A stretch of DNA of 64,000 bases from Lasiodiplodia sp. COLG20 (taxonomy: Eukaryota; Ascomycota; Dothideomycetes; Botryosphaeriales; Botryosphaeriaceae): positions 5,084,001 through 5,148,000 of the forward strand of contig VNWV01000001.1 in the NCBI GenBank assembly GCA_009801085.1. Direction: 5' to 3'. Each line of letters opens with the position of its first letter. Position 1 is the first letter of the stretch. Positions 1 through 9,782 of this stretch are shown here, one piece after another. The notes beneath the pieces are model-generated. The model was not told the DNA's origin and did not search any database. It saw nothing but the letters and a program-made list of their open reading frames with translations. The translations under genes were made by a program, and so were the position numbers.

Positions 1-185
1 GAAATGGTCTCAATCTCGCAACTTCCAGCACCATTTTCATCTGTTCGATTCTCTTGCTACTCTGGATGGTTGCAGACAATAAGAAGCGGGACCACCGTGA
101 TGTTGATGCTGAACTGGCTGGTTTGGATCAGAAGACTATCCAGGACTTGGACTGGCGCCATCCTGCGTTCAGGTGGAGGCTGTAA
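1..185 (+). CDS. C-terminal end of a Dal5/allantoate-permease-type MFS transporter (partial)
   Basis: Reading from base 3, 60 codons end at the TAA at 183-185. The translation holds part of a last membrane helix (ICSILLLLWMVADNKKRD) and then a short cytoplasmic tail with ELAGLDQKTIQDLDW followed by RHPAFRWRL. This ending (a D-rich stretch, ELAG.., then DLDW+H/NP.FR) is typical of fungal allantoate/tartrate/nicotinate-type permeases of the anion:cation symporter MFS family. Those proteins are about 500 residues with 12 helices and sit in the plasma membrane, so only about the last 12 % is present; the rest lies left of the window. Substrate cannot be told from the tail. An ATG-initiated ORF in another frame (4-258) overlaps it and is a shadow. 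Confidence 0.75.
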   Translation, partial: NGLNLATSSTIFICSILLLLWMVADNKKRDHRDVDAELAGLDQKTIQDLDWRHPAFRWRL

Positions 186-1015
186 TGGCTCTCTTTTTGA
201 GCTGCTCTTTTGCATGACTTTCTTCACACATGGATACTCAGGTAGATATTATTGTTAGCGACTTGGTGTTAGATGATGGTGTTGGTACTGGATCTGGAAT
301 TGGGCGAGGAGTGCTGAGCCGGGCGCTAGGAGTACAATTGGTTGCAGAAGATCGGAAAGGGTGCTGCACTTTTCATACTTAGGCAGTTGGAGAGTATATG
401 TAATTTTGCATTTTCAAACGTACAATTACATCCAGACATTTGGATTCAACTGCCTACGTGAGTGGATATCTGTCTCGAGCGGAAAAGTTTGGGAGATGTC
501 AAATTCTTTTATTACCCCCCTGCAAGAGGGCAGCTAACTTCTAGAGAAAGGGTCCGGATTTGGAGCTTTGGGGCCCATGTCGGAGCTGAGGCAGGGTAAT
601 TGCGCAATCGCAGGGTCGAGGATAGCACTCGTCAAGCCTTACAGCCCTTGCTTGTTTTGTCAAGCCCGCATCACCAGGTCCCCCGCATTTCAGCCTTGGC
701 TAGGATTTACATTATCTTATCTTGATATATGGACTTATTCGGCTATCCCGAGAGTCATGTCTAAAGTTTATCCCAGTCAAAGCGCTGGTGGTTGTGCAGC
801 TCCGGGAGTGGCGCGTGTCTAGACGATCAACCCTCGGGAATGCCGAGACGTGCGTACTGAGATGTGCAGTCCCGAATAACGCTAGCTGCATTACGCAGAT
901 CAGTCTTAAATTTCACTTTATCTTCGGATTGATAACCGTGGGTTACAGCAACGTTGTCCGCAAGTGTTGTGCAGATACCGACCCATTTCTTGGCGACACT
1001 GTTGCGGCATCACCA
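186..1015. other. Gene-free stretch after the permease
   Basis: No coding region with splice logic or recognisable motif. It should hold the permease 3' UTR. Bases about 382-452 contain a degraded inverted repeat (GGCAGTTGGA ... TCAACTGCC), with ATCCAGACATT in its right arm, related to the arms of the MITE family described elsewhere in the window. The rest shows nothing recognisable. Confidence 0.5.
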
Positions 1016-1019
1016 TTCA

Positions 1020-1217
1020 GGGGTACCACAGCCCAAAGCTAGCGTAAAGAATAGCAAGGCCCAGGTATAACTCCGACTCAGCCTTTGATTTTCTTTTTCC
1101 CTTTTTTTTTTTAATAAAAAAAAACATATGCGGGTAGCTGAAGTTGTCGTCTGGATGTGTATGTGAAACTCAACCACCCATGACAATGCTAGCGTTAGGC
1201 TGTGATGCTCCTCTGCA
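1020..1217. mobile_element. MITE-like element, copy 1 (degenerate)
   Basis: The left end (ACCACAGCC..AAGCTAGCG near 1024-1044) is matched by the inverted right end (GCTAGCGTTAGGCTGTGATG near 1188-1207). The interior has a pyrimidine/A-rich tract and the paired arms TAGCTGAAGTTGTCGTCTGG and ACTCAACCACCC around 1134-1180. The same order (terminal repeat, T/A tract, central hairpin, terminal repeat) recurs at 6550, 9511 and 57913. No protein is encoded, so it would be a non-autonomous DNA element. Confidence 0.55.
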
Positions 1218-1416
1218 ACTCCAATTTTATATGGCAATAATACCCTATCACTTCACCAGTGCGATCAAATTTCAAGAATATTTCAATTGCAGAAGACGAA
1301 AATATCTACAAGTAACGATCATGAAGAAGGCCGTTAAAGGCGCCTGTGTTCCCCCATCTGTATGGGAACTTCGAGCCCATCCCAGGCAACCCGGCCTGCA
1401 AAGACTCCCAGCGCAC

Positions 1417-2034
1417 CTATTTGCAGTAGATCTCACCCTTGTTGTAGGTGCAGTAGGCGTTGTTGTGCATAGCAGCGAAGTTGATGTAGCCACCATCGCC
1501 CTGGGGCTTGAAGCGGGCATCGGGGCTGCACATGCGTCAGTGATTACAACTTTCAGCATTGCGAACGGTGAACTTACCCTTGCATGAAGAAGCAATCGTA
1601 GTCGGTGTTGAGAAGGCCGGAAGAGATCTTGACAGAGGCCAGCTCAGTGACCTGCTTCGGCTTGGAAACGGAGTAGCCCATGTTCTGCATATCGTCAGTC
1701 GTGTGCTGAGATCAGAAATTAAGGGGTTACTGACGTAGCAGATAGCAGCGACCCTGTTGTTGGGCCTGCGAGCCCACATTTCGGCGACGGTCTTCTTGGT
1801 GAACTGCTCGCGCACCTGCTCCCAAGTGTTGAGGGCAGGCAGGATGTTGTTGATGGAACCGACAGCCACACCGGACGCGGTGCCGACAATTGCAGTCACG
1901 ACAGCACCGCTGATGATACCAGCAGTGATGGGGTCGATGCGCTTCTCGAGGGCGGCGTGCTCGTCGTTCTTGGGGGCGGGAGCTGCGGCAGCAAGGCCGG
2001 CGACGAGGGCAACCATGGCGGTATTGAACTTCAT
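1417..2034 (-). CDS. Small secreted protein with Kex2-type site (3 exons, 171 aa)
   Basis: Exons 2034-1735, 1684-1578 and 1525-1417, with introns of 50 nt (GTCAGT..CAG, branch CTGAC) and 52 nt (GTAAGT..CAG). The first 18-20 residues (MKFNTAMVALVAGLAAAAPA) are a signal peptide; a short propeptide ends at LEKR, a Kex2-like site. The mature part starts with a hydrophobic Gly/Ala/Val-rich segment (AGIISGAVVTAIVGTASGVA). After a Trp/charged middle it carries AAICYNMGYSV, TDYDCFFM, GDGGYINF and a final YCTYNKGEIYC, giving four mature-region Cys that could form two disulfides. The pattern resembles a widespread family of uncharacterised fungal small secreted proteins; role unknown (effector-like is inference). 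A TATA box lies about 110 bp upstream. MITE copy 1 lies 200 bp beyond its stop. Confidence 0.75.
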
Positions 2035-2143
2035 TTTGCTGGAATTGTGTGGGTAACCGGGTGGTTGATAGTGTGGATTGTGGTGGAGGATTGGAAGATT
2101 GGAGATGCTGTTGATGGTTCCTGTAGCCTACTGCTGGTCGAGC

Positions 2144-2152
2144 TTTATATAT
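2144..2152 (-). promoter_or_regulatory. TATA box for the small secreted protein
   Basis: Read on the minus strand this is ATATATAAA, about 110 bp before the ATG at 2034. It is the only strong TATA-like string in the upstream region, and the position suits a 70-80 nt leader. Confidence 0.5.
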
Positions 2153-4326
2153 CATCCAGAAGACCTTCCACACAGTCAGGAGATGTGATTACAGCTGCAA
2201 TGCTGCCCACACGAGTCGGTGGTGCGTGTCATGGGAGAGACGTTTGATGACACGAGGACTTCTTAGCGCTTGGTGTTCGTAGTCCGTCGCTATCGCCAAG
2301 ATGCTACTGAACAGCTGGTAAAGCACTGACGTATCGTATCCCCAGCGCACGGTTCGTGTTGGTGCAAATGCAGGTACAGCTGGCGGCGTTTTCCACTGTG
2401 GGGTGCTCCAGGTTCGACTACCGCGAACTGCCGGAACCTGCGTTTCAAAGGGACCAAACCGTTGGGAGCTTGTTCATGTATGGCTCCGGACTCTTTACGA
2501 GGCGTTCTGAAGGACAATGGCTATACGGACGCAAAGACGGGGAACACTAGCTCAAGAAGCCGCGCCTAGAAATCTTCCCACTCAAAGGAATCTACGAAAT
2601 TACTACGTATGTACGCCAGTCTCTCGTGGCATTTCCTCATGTTCCGTTATCTTTTGTGGTATTGGCCCTCTCGGCGGTTACCATGATTTCACCGAAGCTC
2701 TTTGGGAAACTCCGGTGGCAAGTGTCATAGAAGCCCGCCAAGGATTTCATGATGCGGCTCGTGCCATTCGCTTGAACAAGCGTGGTTAGCATCGAAAGAG
2801 AGCCCTACAAACTACATTAAACTCGTTTCCGCCAAGCTGATTGGAATACTCAGCGTTGGTCTGATTGTAACGTAAACTCCTACAGAATTGCAACATAGAC
2901 AGAGCACGTGTGTCTCCTTAACAGATTGTTGCTGCGATGGAAGCCAGCCGAGTTAACGACGTGACCAGAGGCCTTTAATTTGTTCCACCTTGGCGGTCCT
3001 GTGGTTTGCAGCAACTTGATATCTATCTTGAAGCCTGTGCACAGCTCAGACACTCAACAGCTACATGTAATGCGTTTCGCTATCTAAGAATACCTGCAGC
3101 TACACATCAGATGAGCCAATGAGATGACGCGGACGGCTCGAAACATTAGTGCTCTTGGCCTCAACACCACGCCAAGCTTTCATGACTCCGCCGCCCTACA
3201 ATCTCATGACGTCGATGAGCGGCACAGTGCTTCAGCCTCATGACAGCCTCTCGTCAGCGGCACAGCTTCGAGACGGGCAACTCCTTCCTAATCGGGAGAT
3301 GGGCGGCAGAGCGGCGTTCCGTATATGCGGGCCGACTCGGGATGGCTGATCAGGCTGACCCCTACATACTCGTGCGCCTTGCCGCAGCCGGTTGAGTCGA
3401 ATCACCGTGCACATCGATAGTTTAAGGTTATATACGAGCACACCGTGTTGGTGCTGCTGTGCGAAAGCTAAATGATCATCGACTTTGAATCATGACAGTT
3501 CCCTTCGACCAGTCGCACCACAGCATCCGGGGAAGCTGGTGGTCCGGGGAATTCGTATTTCTCCATTGAGCTTCGGAGTTGATAAGGCGCGACAAGCCCC
3601 AACCCAAGTCCCTGGGCTTGGCTCCTTCAGCCATCAACGCCTGATGGGTGAGCAACATGGCTGAGAACTGGTTTGAAACAGGACTTTCTAAAAATTCTTT
3701 GGATCAACTACCGTCGAGTGGTGCACTGTTTCTGCCATTGAGCCCAGCAGGGCGCGCAGCGACAATGCATCATTGCTTTGGCAAGGCGCACTTTGACTCG
3801 CGCGGCTGATCTGGAACATGCATTCAAATTGGGCTATGCACGACACATGCGAGGCTGCTAGACAATGTTCGGTGAGCCCAAAGTAGAAAGGCTGTAGCCT
3901 AGTAATTTGCAAGGCGGAGGCGGACCAGGCGGACTTGCCTGCTTCAGCTATATAAATGAGTCTCCTTAAAGACTTTCGAACCTTGACCCGATCTTTCTTC
4001 ATCATGAAAGCGACATGGCTTCCTGCTCAATACTTATTGGGCTCGAAGGAAACGCTTGCTTTTTGCAATGAAAGATCGAAGTGGTTTGCAAAGAGTTGCA
4101 GCCGGGATTCAAGTGCGAGGAGGACAATTCTAGACAGGCCTTGTGGCAATTTCATGGTAGAAAATCGATTCACGTCATTTAATCTACTTATAGATACCAA
4201 CTCTGGTGTCTACACCAAGCTTTCAACAATTTCTCACCTGCACCACCTGTTCCGTAGCACAGTGAAAGGCCCCCAGGATGAAGAGGAGGGAGGAAAGGGG
4301 GATACGGAAATAGGAAAGCTGCAATA
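2153..4326. other. Gene-free stretch of about 2.2 kb
   Basis: Only short, mutually overlapping ORFs with no motif, signal peptide or consistent splice joins. Bases 3950-3960 hold a CTATATAAA-type string that could be a TATA box, but no convincing gene follows it. I see nothing else in it. Confidence 0.45.
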
Positions 4327-5049
4327 TCATGCTGTCCACTCTCTTTTCTCGGCACTGACTGCCTCTCCATCATTGACGAATGATTTTTGAGCGAGGTCGT
4401 TACTCGGGTGTGCACATGCAACAGCATTTTCAACATGCGACATCAACCCCGCAAGACTTAGACGCTCCCCGGTGTCCCCATTGTGTTTTTCCCGGTGCAA
4501 GTGAATTCCAGAGGTTGGCCACCAAGGCTTTGGCTCATATCTGCAGTAGCAGCAAGACCAAGCGGTGCTGCAACAGAGGCAAACCATCACTCCAAATTGG
4601 AGCGGAACGAAAAGGATTGTTTGCAAATCAAAGCCGAGAAAGAGGCCTGATAATGCGCTCACAACCAACGCAACCGCTAGGAGATGGTCGCGCCACGGGA
4701 TGTGCCGATTCAGACAGTGGAGAAAAATCGCCGCAACCATGTAAATGAACCCCGCAGGCCACTTAGCATGAGCGATCAAGGGCGAAATGGCCGAATTGGA
4801 AAAACGGGTGGTTCCCACGGTCGTAATAGGCGTTGGGGAGTCGGTGTCCATGCCGAGTGTCGCAGAGATGGACATCCTCTCAAATTCGGTAATTGCCATC
4901 ATTATGCTCGAGAGCAGCATCAACATTGCTGTACAAACTCGAATGATGGTGTTGTTTGAATATGTGCGGTGGCGTTTGAGGAGTTGGAGAACTCCATCTT
5001 CGTCATTCATGGTGTGCTGGGAGGTATTTGCATTAGCCGCCGCAGTCAA
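4327..5049 (-). CDS. Four-helix membrane protein of unknown function (240 aa)
   Basis: Single uninterrupted frame. Hydrophobic segments lie near residues 34-58 (IIRVCTAMLMLLSSIMMAIT), 98-113 (AGFIYMVAAIFLHCL), 122-140 (HLLAVALVVSALSGLFLGF) and 143-166 (QTILFVPLQFGVMVCLCC), so a four-pass membrane protein is likely. The N-terminus is polar with Asn/Thr. The tail after residue 170 is hydrophilic, with a Cys-rich start (CLCCSTAWSCCYC). No family recognised. It is transcribed away from a second small four-helix protein at 5715-6351, with 665 bp between them, which supports both being real. A spliced variant with a different C-terminus cannot be excluded. Confidence 0.5.
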   Translation of the reverse strand: MTAAANANTSQHTMNDEDGVLQLLKRHRTYSNNTIIRVCTAMLMLLSSIMMAITEFERMSISATLGMDTDSPTPITTVGTTRFSNSAISPLIAHAKWPAGFIYMVAAIFLHCLNRHIPWRDHLLAVALVVSALSGLFLGFDLQTILFVPLQFGVMVCLCCSTAWSCCYCRYEPKPWWPTSGIHLHREKHNGDTGERLSLAGLMSHVENAVACAHPSNDLAQKSFVNDGEAVSAEKREWTA

Positions 5050-5714
5050 TGCAGAGTATGGAATGAGGCACCTACAACTATCGAACCATAGAAAGCGTTA
5101 GGTGAGAGAAGAATTATTTTGGAAATTTTATGTAGAAGAGGCACGCTGAGGGACTTCAAAGAACCTCAGATGGTGGCTTTATGGCAGTGAAGCAGTTGGT
5201 GAATTGTTTGTTGGTGTTAGGGATAGCGGCAGTTGGTGAGAGATCGAGGTTCTCACTTGGGTTATAAAGTCAAGGTGGGTGTGACTGTGCGAGGCGGTGT
5301 TGGTTTTTGAAGGCCGCCCCCAAAGGGTCAACACCACCAGCGGCAAGGTAGGCCCTGTTGTGGCGTGGGAGGGGAAAAAAAGGTGGTAAGGCAGACAGAG
5401 CCCGTCCGACGAGGCAGTTTTCAATGCGGGGTTTCTTTTCCGAAGGAAAGGCTGGCATCCAGCCTTGTCATGCAAGCACTGCGCCACCTCAAAGATACCA
5501 AATTATGCAGCCTGTCAGTATCAGCCTTGAAGCATTGATGAAGAAAAATGGCGCAGCAAGGCAGTATTCGATGCTAGCGGCTGGTGCAACTGGCTTTAGA
5601 GAAGATCATCCGAGGACCTTTGGGCCATTCCACAGTGACACACCGCACACCAGTAGCTCTCTTAAGTTATACTTCACCCGAGCAATATCCTTTCAGTCTT
5701 TCTCCGTCTAGCGC
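5050..5714. other. Divergent intergenic region between two membrane-protein genes
   Basis: This 665-bp stretch should carry both promoters. I see no clear TATA box close to either start codon and no credible gene; the overlapping short ORFs on both strands are low-complexity or lack any motif. Confidence 0.4.
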
Positions 5715-6351
5715 ATGGCCACTAAATTCCCCGATAAACGCAGTACTTCGTTATCCTCAAGTGTCCCCGAGGACTCTCTCTTGTCCGTGCACACGTCTTT
5801 GAAGCAGTCTCCGAAGATTGAGACGGTTCATAGACGCTGCGTGAACGGTTCGTTTCTACAGTTGGTAGTCGAAATTGTGCGGTATGCGGCGACTTCAATA
5901 GTCGGGGCCCTCGTGGCCATGACTAGCGTGGTGTGGGTTGCTTTGAGAAACGAGGCGACAATTTCCGTTCGCCTTTGTTGGTTGTGAGTACTGAGTGTCG
6001 CTTCTGCCTCATCGATACTAACCTACAACTCCCATAGCTTCTTCAGCCAGTGGGCTGCTCTGACGATGCTATACATGATCATGTATTGCATTCGACTTTC
6101 ACACGCTAAGCTGTGAGTGCCCTATTGAGCCCTTTTCTTTTCTCGGTAGTAACACCTGCAGGTATATACTGGCAACATTACTGCTTGCAGGATTCTCCGC
6201 TATGCTTCTGTCGGCACAACAGCATCCAGGGTTAAGCGGTTTCGCGGTGGTAACATCAGCTCCGCCTTGTATCTCATTTGGCGCATTCCTCGCCTCGTTC
6301 ATTTTCCCGCAAAGGCGGCGGCACCGGCGTCTTTCAGCAACCGAAGGATGA
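5715..6351 (+). CDS. Four-helix membrane protein of unknown function (3 exons, 177 aa)
   Basis: The gene appears only after splicing: exons 5715-5983, 6038-6112 and 6162-6351, with introns of 54 nt (GTGAGT, branch ACTAAC, ends ATAG) and 49 nt (GTGAGT, branch GTAAC, ends GCAG). Both introns split the codon after base 2 and the joined frame runs to TGA at 6349. Residues 1-48 are polar and Ser-rich. Hydrophobic segments follow: IVRYAATSIVGALVAMTSVV, then FFFSQWAALTMLYMIMYCI, YILATLLLAGFSAMLL and FAVVTSAPPCISFGAFLASF. It ends in a basic tail (PQRRRHRRLSATEG). Length and topology resemble the divergent neighbour at 4327-5049, but I see no sequence similarity. Function unknown. Confidence 0.65.
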
Positions 6352-6549
6352 CGCAAAAACTCAAAGACGGCTCTTCGTTTGGATTCTGAGCGGCCGTTTG
6401 ATCTTTGATGGTTTCGTGTCGTGTCATTAAAAAGGCGAGGCTGACGGGAGCGGGGTAGAAGATCATCGAGGCACGCAAGGATGCGGCGCTTGCACACTGA
6501 TTGGCCAATCATGCATGAGATCGTTGCACATATACACAGTATAGACAGC

Positions 6550-6764
6550 TACTGTAGCAGAAGGCTAGTGCGGCTCGATATTTTGCTCGTGTAATAGGCA
6601 GTTAAAGCTACCATCCGAACGCGAATGTCGAATTAACAATTATACATTCACATCGGCACAACAGCTTCAACCACCCACATATGTCAAATGCTGAGACATA
6701 GTGGCCTCTTGTTCTACGGACCCTGCTATTCTTCGCGTTAGCCTTTGGCTGTAATATCTGTGTA
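6550..6764. mobile_element. MITE-like element, copy 2
   Basis: Flanked by TA at 6550-6551 and 6763-6764, length 215 bp. The left end TACTGTAGCAGAAGGCTAGTG faces the inverted right end TACACAGATATTACAGCC..GGCTAACG. A central imperfect hairpin (AGCTACCATCCGAACGCGAA ... TTCACATCGG..AGCTTC) lies at about 6605-6675. The TA flanks suggest a Tc1/mariner-type origin. No coding capacity. Confidence 0.6.
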
Positions 6765-7490
6765 GTCGGGCTTTCAATATACTTATGTCGGTACGGAAAC
6801 TTCACAGATCCGAAGTCGCTTAACTGTAAATATGACCCTTGTCCTTGTGGACGTGAGTCTGCTATGGATGGAAAATACACAATGCCTTTTCAGAGAAGAA
6901 CATCTATATTTATTTTTAGGTTGTCTCGAGTTTGTCTATGCAATTTTGTTTTCCTTCGTACCGGTTTCTCCGAACGAAACATCCTTGGAAGATGGTCTTT
7001 ACAATTTTTCCTTGCGGTTCCTTTCCTGAGTGCATATGTATTTCTTATACGTGTGTAAACATAGCCTACGTATGAAGTATAGGGAACCTGGTGGGTTTGG
7101 GTGAAAGGGGAACCAGGCTGGGTGGAAAGCTCAGACCCAAGACGGCTAAAAATAAACCAAGGTGCGGGGTAGGCTGGTGAGACAATAAAAACCTGTTCCG
7201 GTCAGTCCCACACCTGGTCGGTGAAGTTTAATGCGTGTGGGATGTCCGCAAGTCTCCCACCGGACCATATACAACGCCTCGCGGTCCTATTGGTGGGTTC
7301 CACTGGGGTAAAAGGTACGCCTTGGCAACTTCGCTCTGGCCTTCCGGTCTCGGCAATTCCTATACCCCGAATACTCTGTCGCGGTGGATCGGTCTTATTG
7401 CCGATGTTTGTTAATGTAAAAAGGCGCCGGGTAATGGGGTAATGTGACCTCGTTCGTACTTGAGAAGTCCATCATGTCTTGGCCCGGGCC
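6765..7490. other. Intergenic region upstream of the GH43 gene
   Basis: No coding region recognised. Around 7085-7160 it has runs of G-rich sequence (GGGAACC, GGGGAACC, GGGTTTGGG) of the kind seen in promoters, but I cannot assign factors. It should contain the GH43 control region. Confidence 0.4.
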
Positions 7491-7497
7491 TATATAT
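7491..7497 (+). promoter_or_regulatory. TATA box of the GH43 gene
   Basis: TATATAT lies 63 bp before the chosen ATG at 7560 and only 12 bp after an upstream in-frame ATG at 7479. This position favours the downstream ATG, because transcripts starting 25-40 bp beyond the TATA box would lack the upstream one. Confidence 0.65.
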
Positions 7498-7559
7498 TGT
7501 GGAGATTGCGGTACCTTGCAGCATCCAGCACCTGGCTCATCCTACCGGTAACAATCGCC

Positions 7560-9128
7560 ATGGCAAGCAACAGTTTCACCAAGAGGGCCGTCATGCTCCT
7601 GGGCGGCGCGGCGGCCGTGGCCGTGGCCGACTTCACCAACCCCGTCCTTTGGGAGGATCTTGCGGACCTCGACATCTTCCGGGTAGACGATACCTTCTAC
7701 TACTCGGCTTCGACAATGGCGTATTCGCCTGGCGCGCCCATCCTGCGCTCGTACGATCTCGCCAACTGGGAGTTCATCGGCCACAGCGTCCCCACGCTGG
7801 ATTTTGGAGACGCATACGATCTCAACGGCGGCCAGGCATACGTGCAAGGCATTTGGGCGTCGTTCTGCAACTATCGGCCCTCGAATAAGCTGTTCTACTG
7901 GGGCGGTTGCATCCGGTCGGACCTCAAGACCCACATCTACACAGCTTCCGACCCATCCGGAGAATGGAGCAAGCACGCCGTCATTGACAACTGCTATTAC
8001 GATGCCGGCCTTTTGGTGGACGATGACGACACGATGTACGTTGCTTACGGAAGCACGAACATCAGCGTTGCCCAGCTGTCGGCGGATGGCACCACCCAAG
8101 TCAGCACCCAGGTTGTCTACGAATCACCTTCGAACCCGGGCTACATCGAAGGAGCACGCTTCTACAAGATTAATGGGCGCTACGTTATCTTCCTAACGAG
8201 ACCCCCAGACGCAGAGTATGTGTTGGTGTCGAATGATGGGCCATTCGGTCCTTACGAGGGGAGGTACCTGGTGGACCGCGTCGGCGCCCCCGTAGCCAGC
8301 GCCGGGGCTCCTCACCAAGGCGGAATCGTCGACACGCCCAACGGAGACTGGTACTACATGTCCTTCATCGACGCGTACCCGGGCGGCCGCATGCCCGTCC
8401 TTGCACCCATCACTTTCGACGACGAAGGCTGGCCGACGGTCGAGCTGGTCAACGGCGCCTGGGGCGAGACGTACCCTTCGCCCAACGTGCCTACGCCGCC
8501 GCGGGAAGTCGAGTCTCCGGTGGGCATCGACACCTTCTCGGGTTCGTCGCTGAGCCACCAGTGGGAGTGGAACCACAACCCGGACAACACCAAATGGTCC
8601 CTTGACGGAGGCCTGAGGCTGCAGACGGCCACAGTGACCGACGACTTGTACGCCGCCCGCAACACCCTGACCCACAGGATCATCGGTCCCGCTTCCTCCG
8701 GCACCATCGTCCTAGACTTCTCGTCCATGGCCGACGGCGACCGCGCGGGCCTGTCCCTCTTCCGCGACCAGTCCGCCTGGATCGGCATCGTCAAGGACGC
8801 CGGTGCCACCAGGCTGGCCGTGTGGGACGACATCACCATGGACTCGAGCTGGAACACCAACAGCACCGGCTCCGAGGCCGCGACCGCCGACATCTCCGGC
8901 ACCAAGGTCTACCTGAGAGTCGAGGCCGACATCGCTCCCGCCGGCACCAAGCAGGGCGTCTTCTCGTACAGCACCGACGGGGAGACCTTCACTACTCTGG
9001 GCCCCGTCTTCACCATGAACACGGCCTGGCAGTACTTCATCGGCTACCGCTTTGGCATCTTCAACTTCGCTACGCAGGCTCTTGGCGGCTCTGTGCTCGT
9101 TGAGTCATTCGAGATGCAGTTGGTTTGA
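7560..9128 (+). CDS. Secreted GH43 glycosidase, beta-xylosidase/arabinofuranosidase type (522 aa)
   Basis: Five-bladed propeller GH43 hydrolase of arabinose/xylose-containing plant cell-wall polymers. The start at 7560 (AATCGCCATGG context) puts a signal peptide (TKRAVMLLGGAAAVAVA) at the N-terminus. The catalytic triad is visible: base Asp36 in WEDLADLDIFRVDDTFYY, pKa-modulating Asp148 in CYYDAGLLVDDDDTMY, and acid Glu197 in NPGYIEGARFYKINGRY. APHQGGIVDTPNGDWYYMSF is the fourth-blade motif. From about residue 330 a second domain begins, resembling the GH43 C-terminal concanavalin-like beta-sandwich (DTFSGSSLSHQWEWNHNPDN, then GLRLQTA, and later WIGIVKDAGATRLAVW). No introns. Substrate cannot be fixed from sequence; this two-domain form is most often an exo-acting xylosidase/arabinofuranosidase. 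Confidence 0.93.
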   Translation: MASNSFTKRAVMLLGGAAAVAVADFTNPVLWEDLADLDIFRVDDTFYYSASTMAYSPGAPILRSYDLANWEFIGHSVPTLDFGDAYDLNGGQAYVQGIWASFCNYRPSNKLFYWGGCIRSDLKTHIYTASDPSGEWSKHAVIDNCYYDAGLLVDDDDTMYVAYGSTNISVAQLSADGTTQVSTQVVYESPSNPGYIEGARFYKINGRYVIFLTRPPDAEYVLVSNDGPFGPYEGRYLVDRVGAPVASAGAPHQGGIVDTPNGDWYYMSFIDAYPGGRMPVLAPITFDDEGWPTVELVNGAWGETYPSPNVPTPPREVESPVGIDTFSGSSLSHQWEWNHNPDNTKWSLDGGLRLQTATVTDDLYAARNTLTHRIIGPASSGTIVLDFSSMADGDRAGLSLFRDQSAWIGIVKDAGATRLAVWDDITMDSSWNTNSTGSEAATADISGTKVYLRVEADIAPAGTKQGVFSYSTDGETFTTLGPVFTMNTAWQYFIGYRFGIFNFATQALGGSVLVESFEMQLV

Positions 9129-9159
9129 TGTGTTTAGCGGGGCATTGTTCTTTTCTTTA

Positions 9160-9228
9160 CGCAGGTAGTTGAAGTAAATATTTGGACGTAGAAGTGTACA
9201 AATGCATCCAGACATGACTTCCGCAAAT
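9160..9228. repeat. Arms-only relative of the MITE hairpin
   Basis: Contains GTAGTTGAAGTAAATATTTG..GACG and, 20-30 bp on, AAATGCATCCAGACATGACT. The same pair of arms with the same GACGT and ATCCAGACATT blocks occurs at 22648-22735 and, more decayed, at 382-452. This defines a second, more degenerate subfamily. Confidence 0.5.
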
Positions 9229-9510
9229 TTGACTCCCCAACCTCGAGAATTTGACATCCTAGAAATATCGTCTACAGTACAATATGGCGGAACGGGATCC
9301 GTCATGGTCGAATGCATGAATGATGGTGGAGGAAACCAACTATCTGCCTGAGGCATGTTGATACTCAGGCATCCAGAACCTCAGGCATCCAGACCCGTCC
9401 TGTGATAGCTGTTGGTTGGGTGATTTCGTTAGTAGTGAGGTTGTTTGGAAAGTTCACAGTGCTCTTTGGGAGCGCTTAAGATCTCTGTAATTCAGACGTG
9501 AAAAGAGAGA

Positions 9511-9782
9511 TACAGAGGGGTGCTGCAGCCGATAGCTAGCGCGAAGAATGGTAGGACCTTAGAACACAGCGTAAGTATGCCTCAGTTGTTCTTCTTCTTC
9601 TCTCTCTTTTTTTTTTTTTTTGTCACAAAGAAAAAAGACATGTATGGGCAGTTGAAGCTATCGTCCGGACGTGAATGTATAATTATTAATTCGACATTCG
9701 CGTCCGGATGATAGCTTCAAATACCCATGGTATGAGCGAAAAATAAATTCACGCCAGCCGTAGGCTGCAATATCCCTCTGTG
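9511..9782. mobile_element. MITE-like element, copy 3 (best preserved)
   Basis: The left end TACAGAGGGGTGCTGCAGCC and the inverted right end (CACAGAGGGATATTGCAGCC on the minus strand) form terminal inverted repeats. GCTAGCGCGAAGAA and its inverted partner lie just inside. At the centre, AGTTGAAGCTATCGTCCGGA (9651-9670) pairs with TCCGGATGATAGCTTCAAAT (9703-9722), giving a hairpin with a 15-nt A/T loop. A T-tract of about 17 lies at 9607-9621. No coding capacity. Confidence 0.7.

Noticed and set aside
1706..1734. 29-nt version of intron 1 in the secreted-protein gene
   Set aside because: Too short for fungal splicing; the 50-nt version has a CTGAC branch site and gives the motif CYNMGY.
7479..7559. 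Upstream in-frame ATG of the GH43 gene
   Set aside because: It lies 12 bp before the TATA box and would bury the signal peptide behind 27 extra residues.
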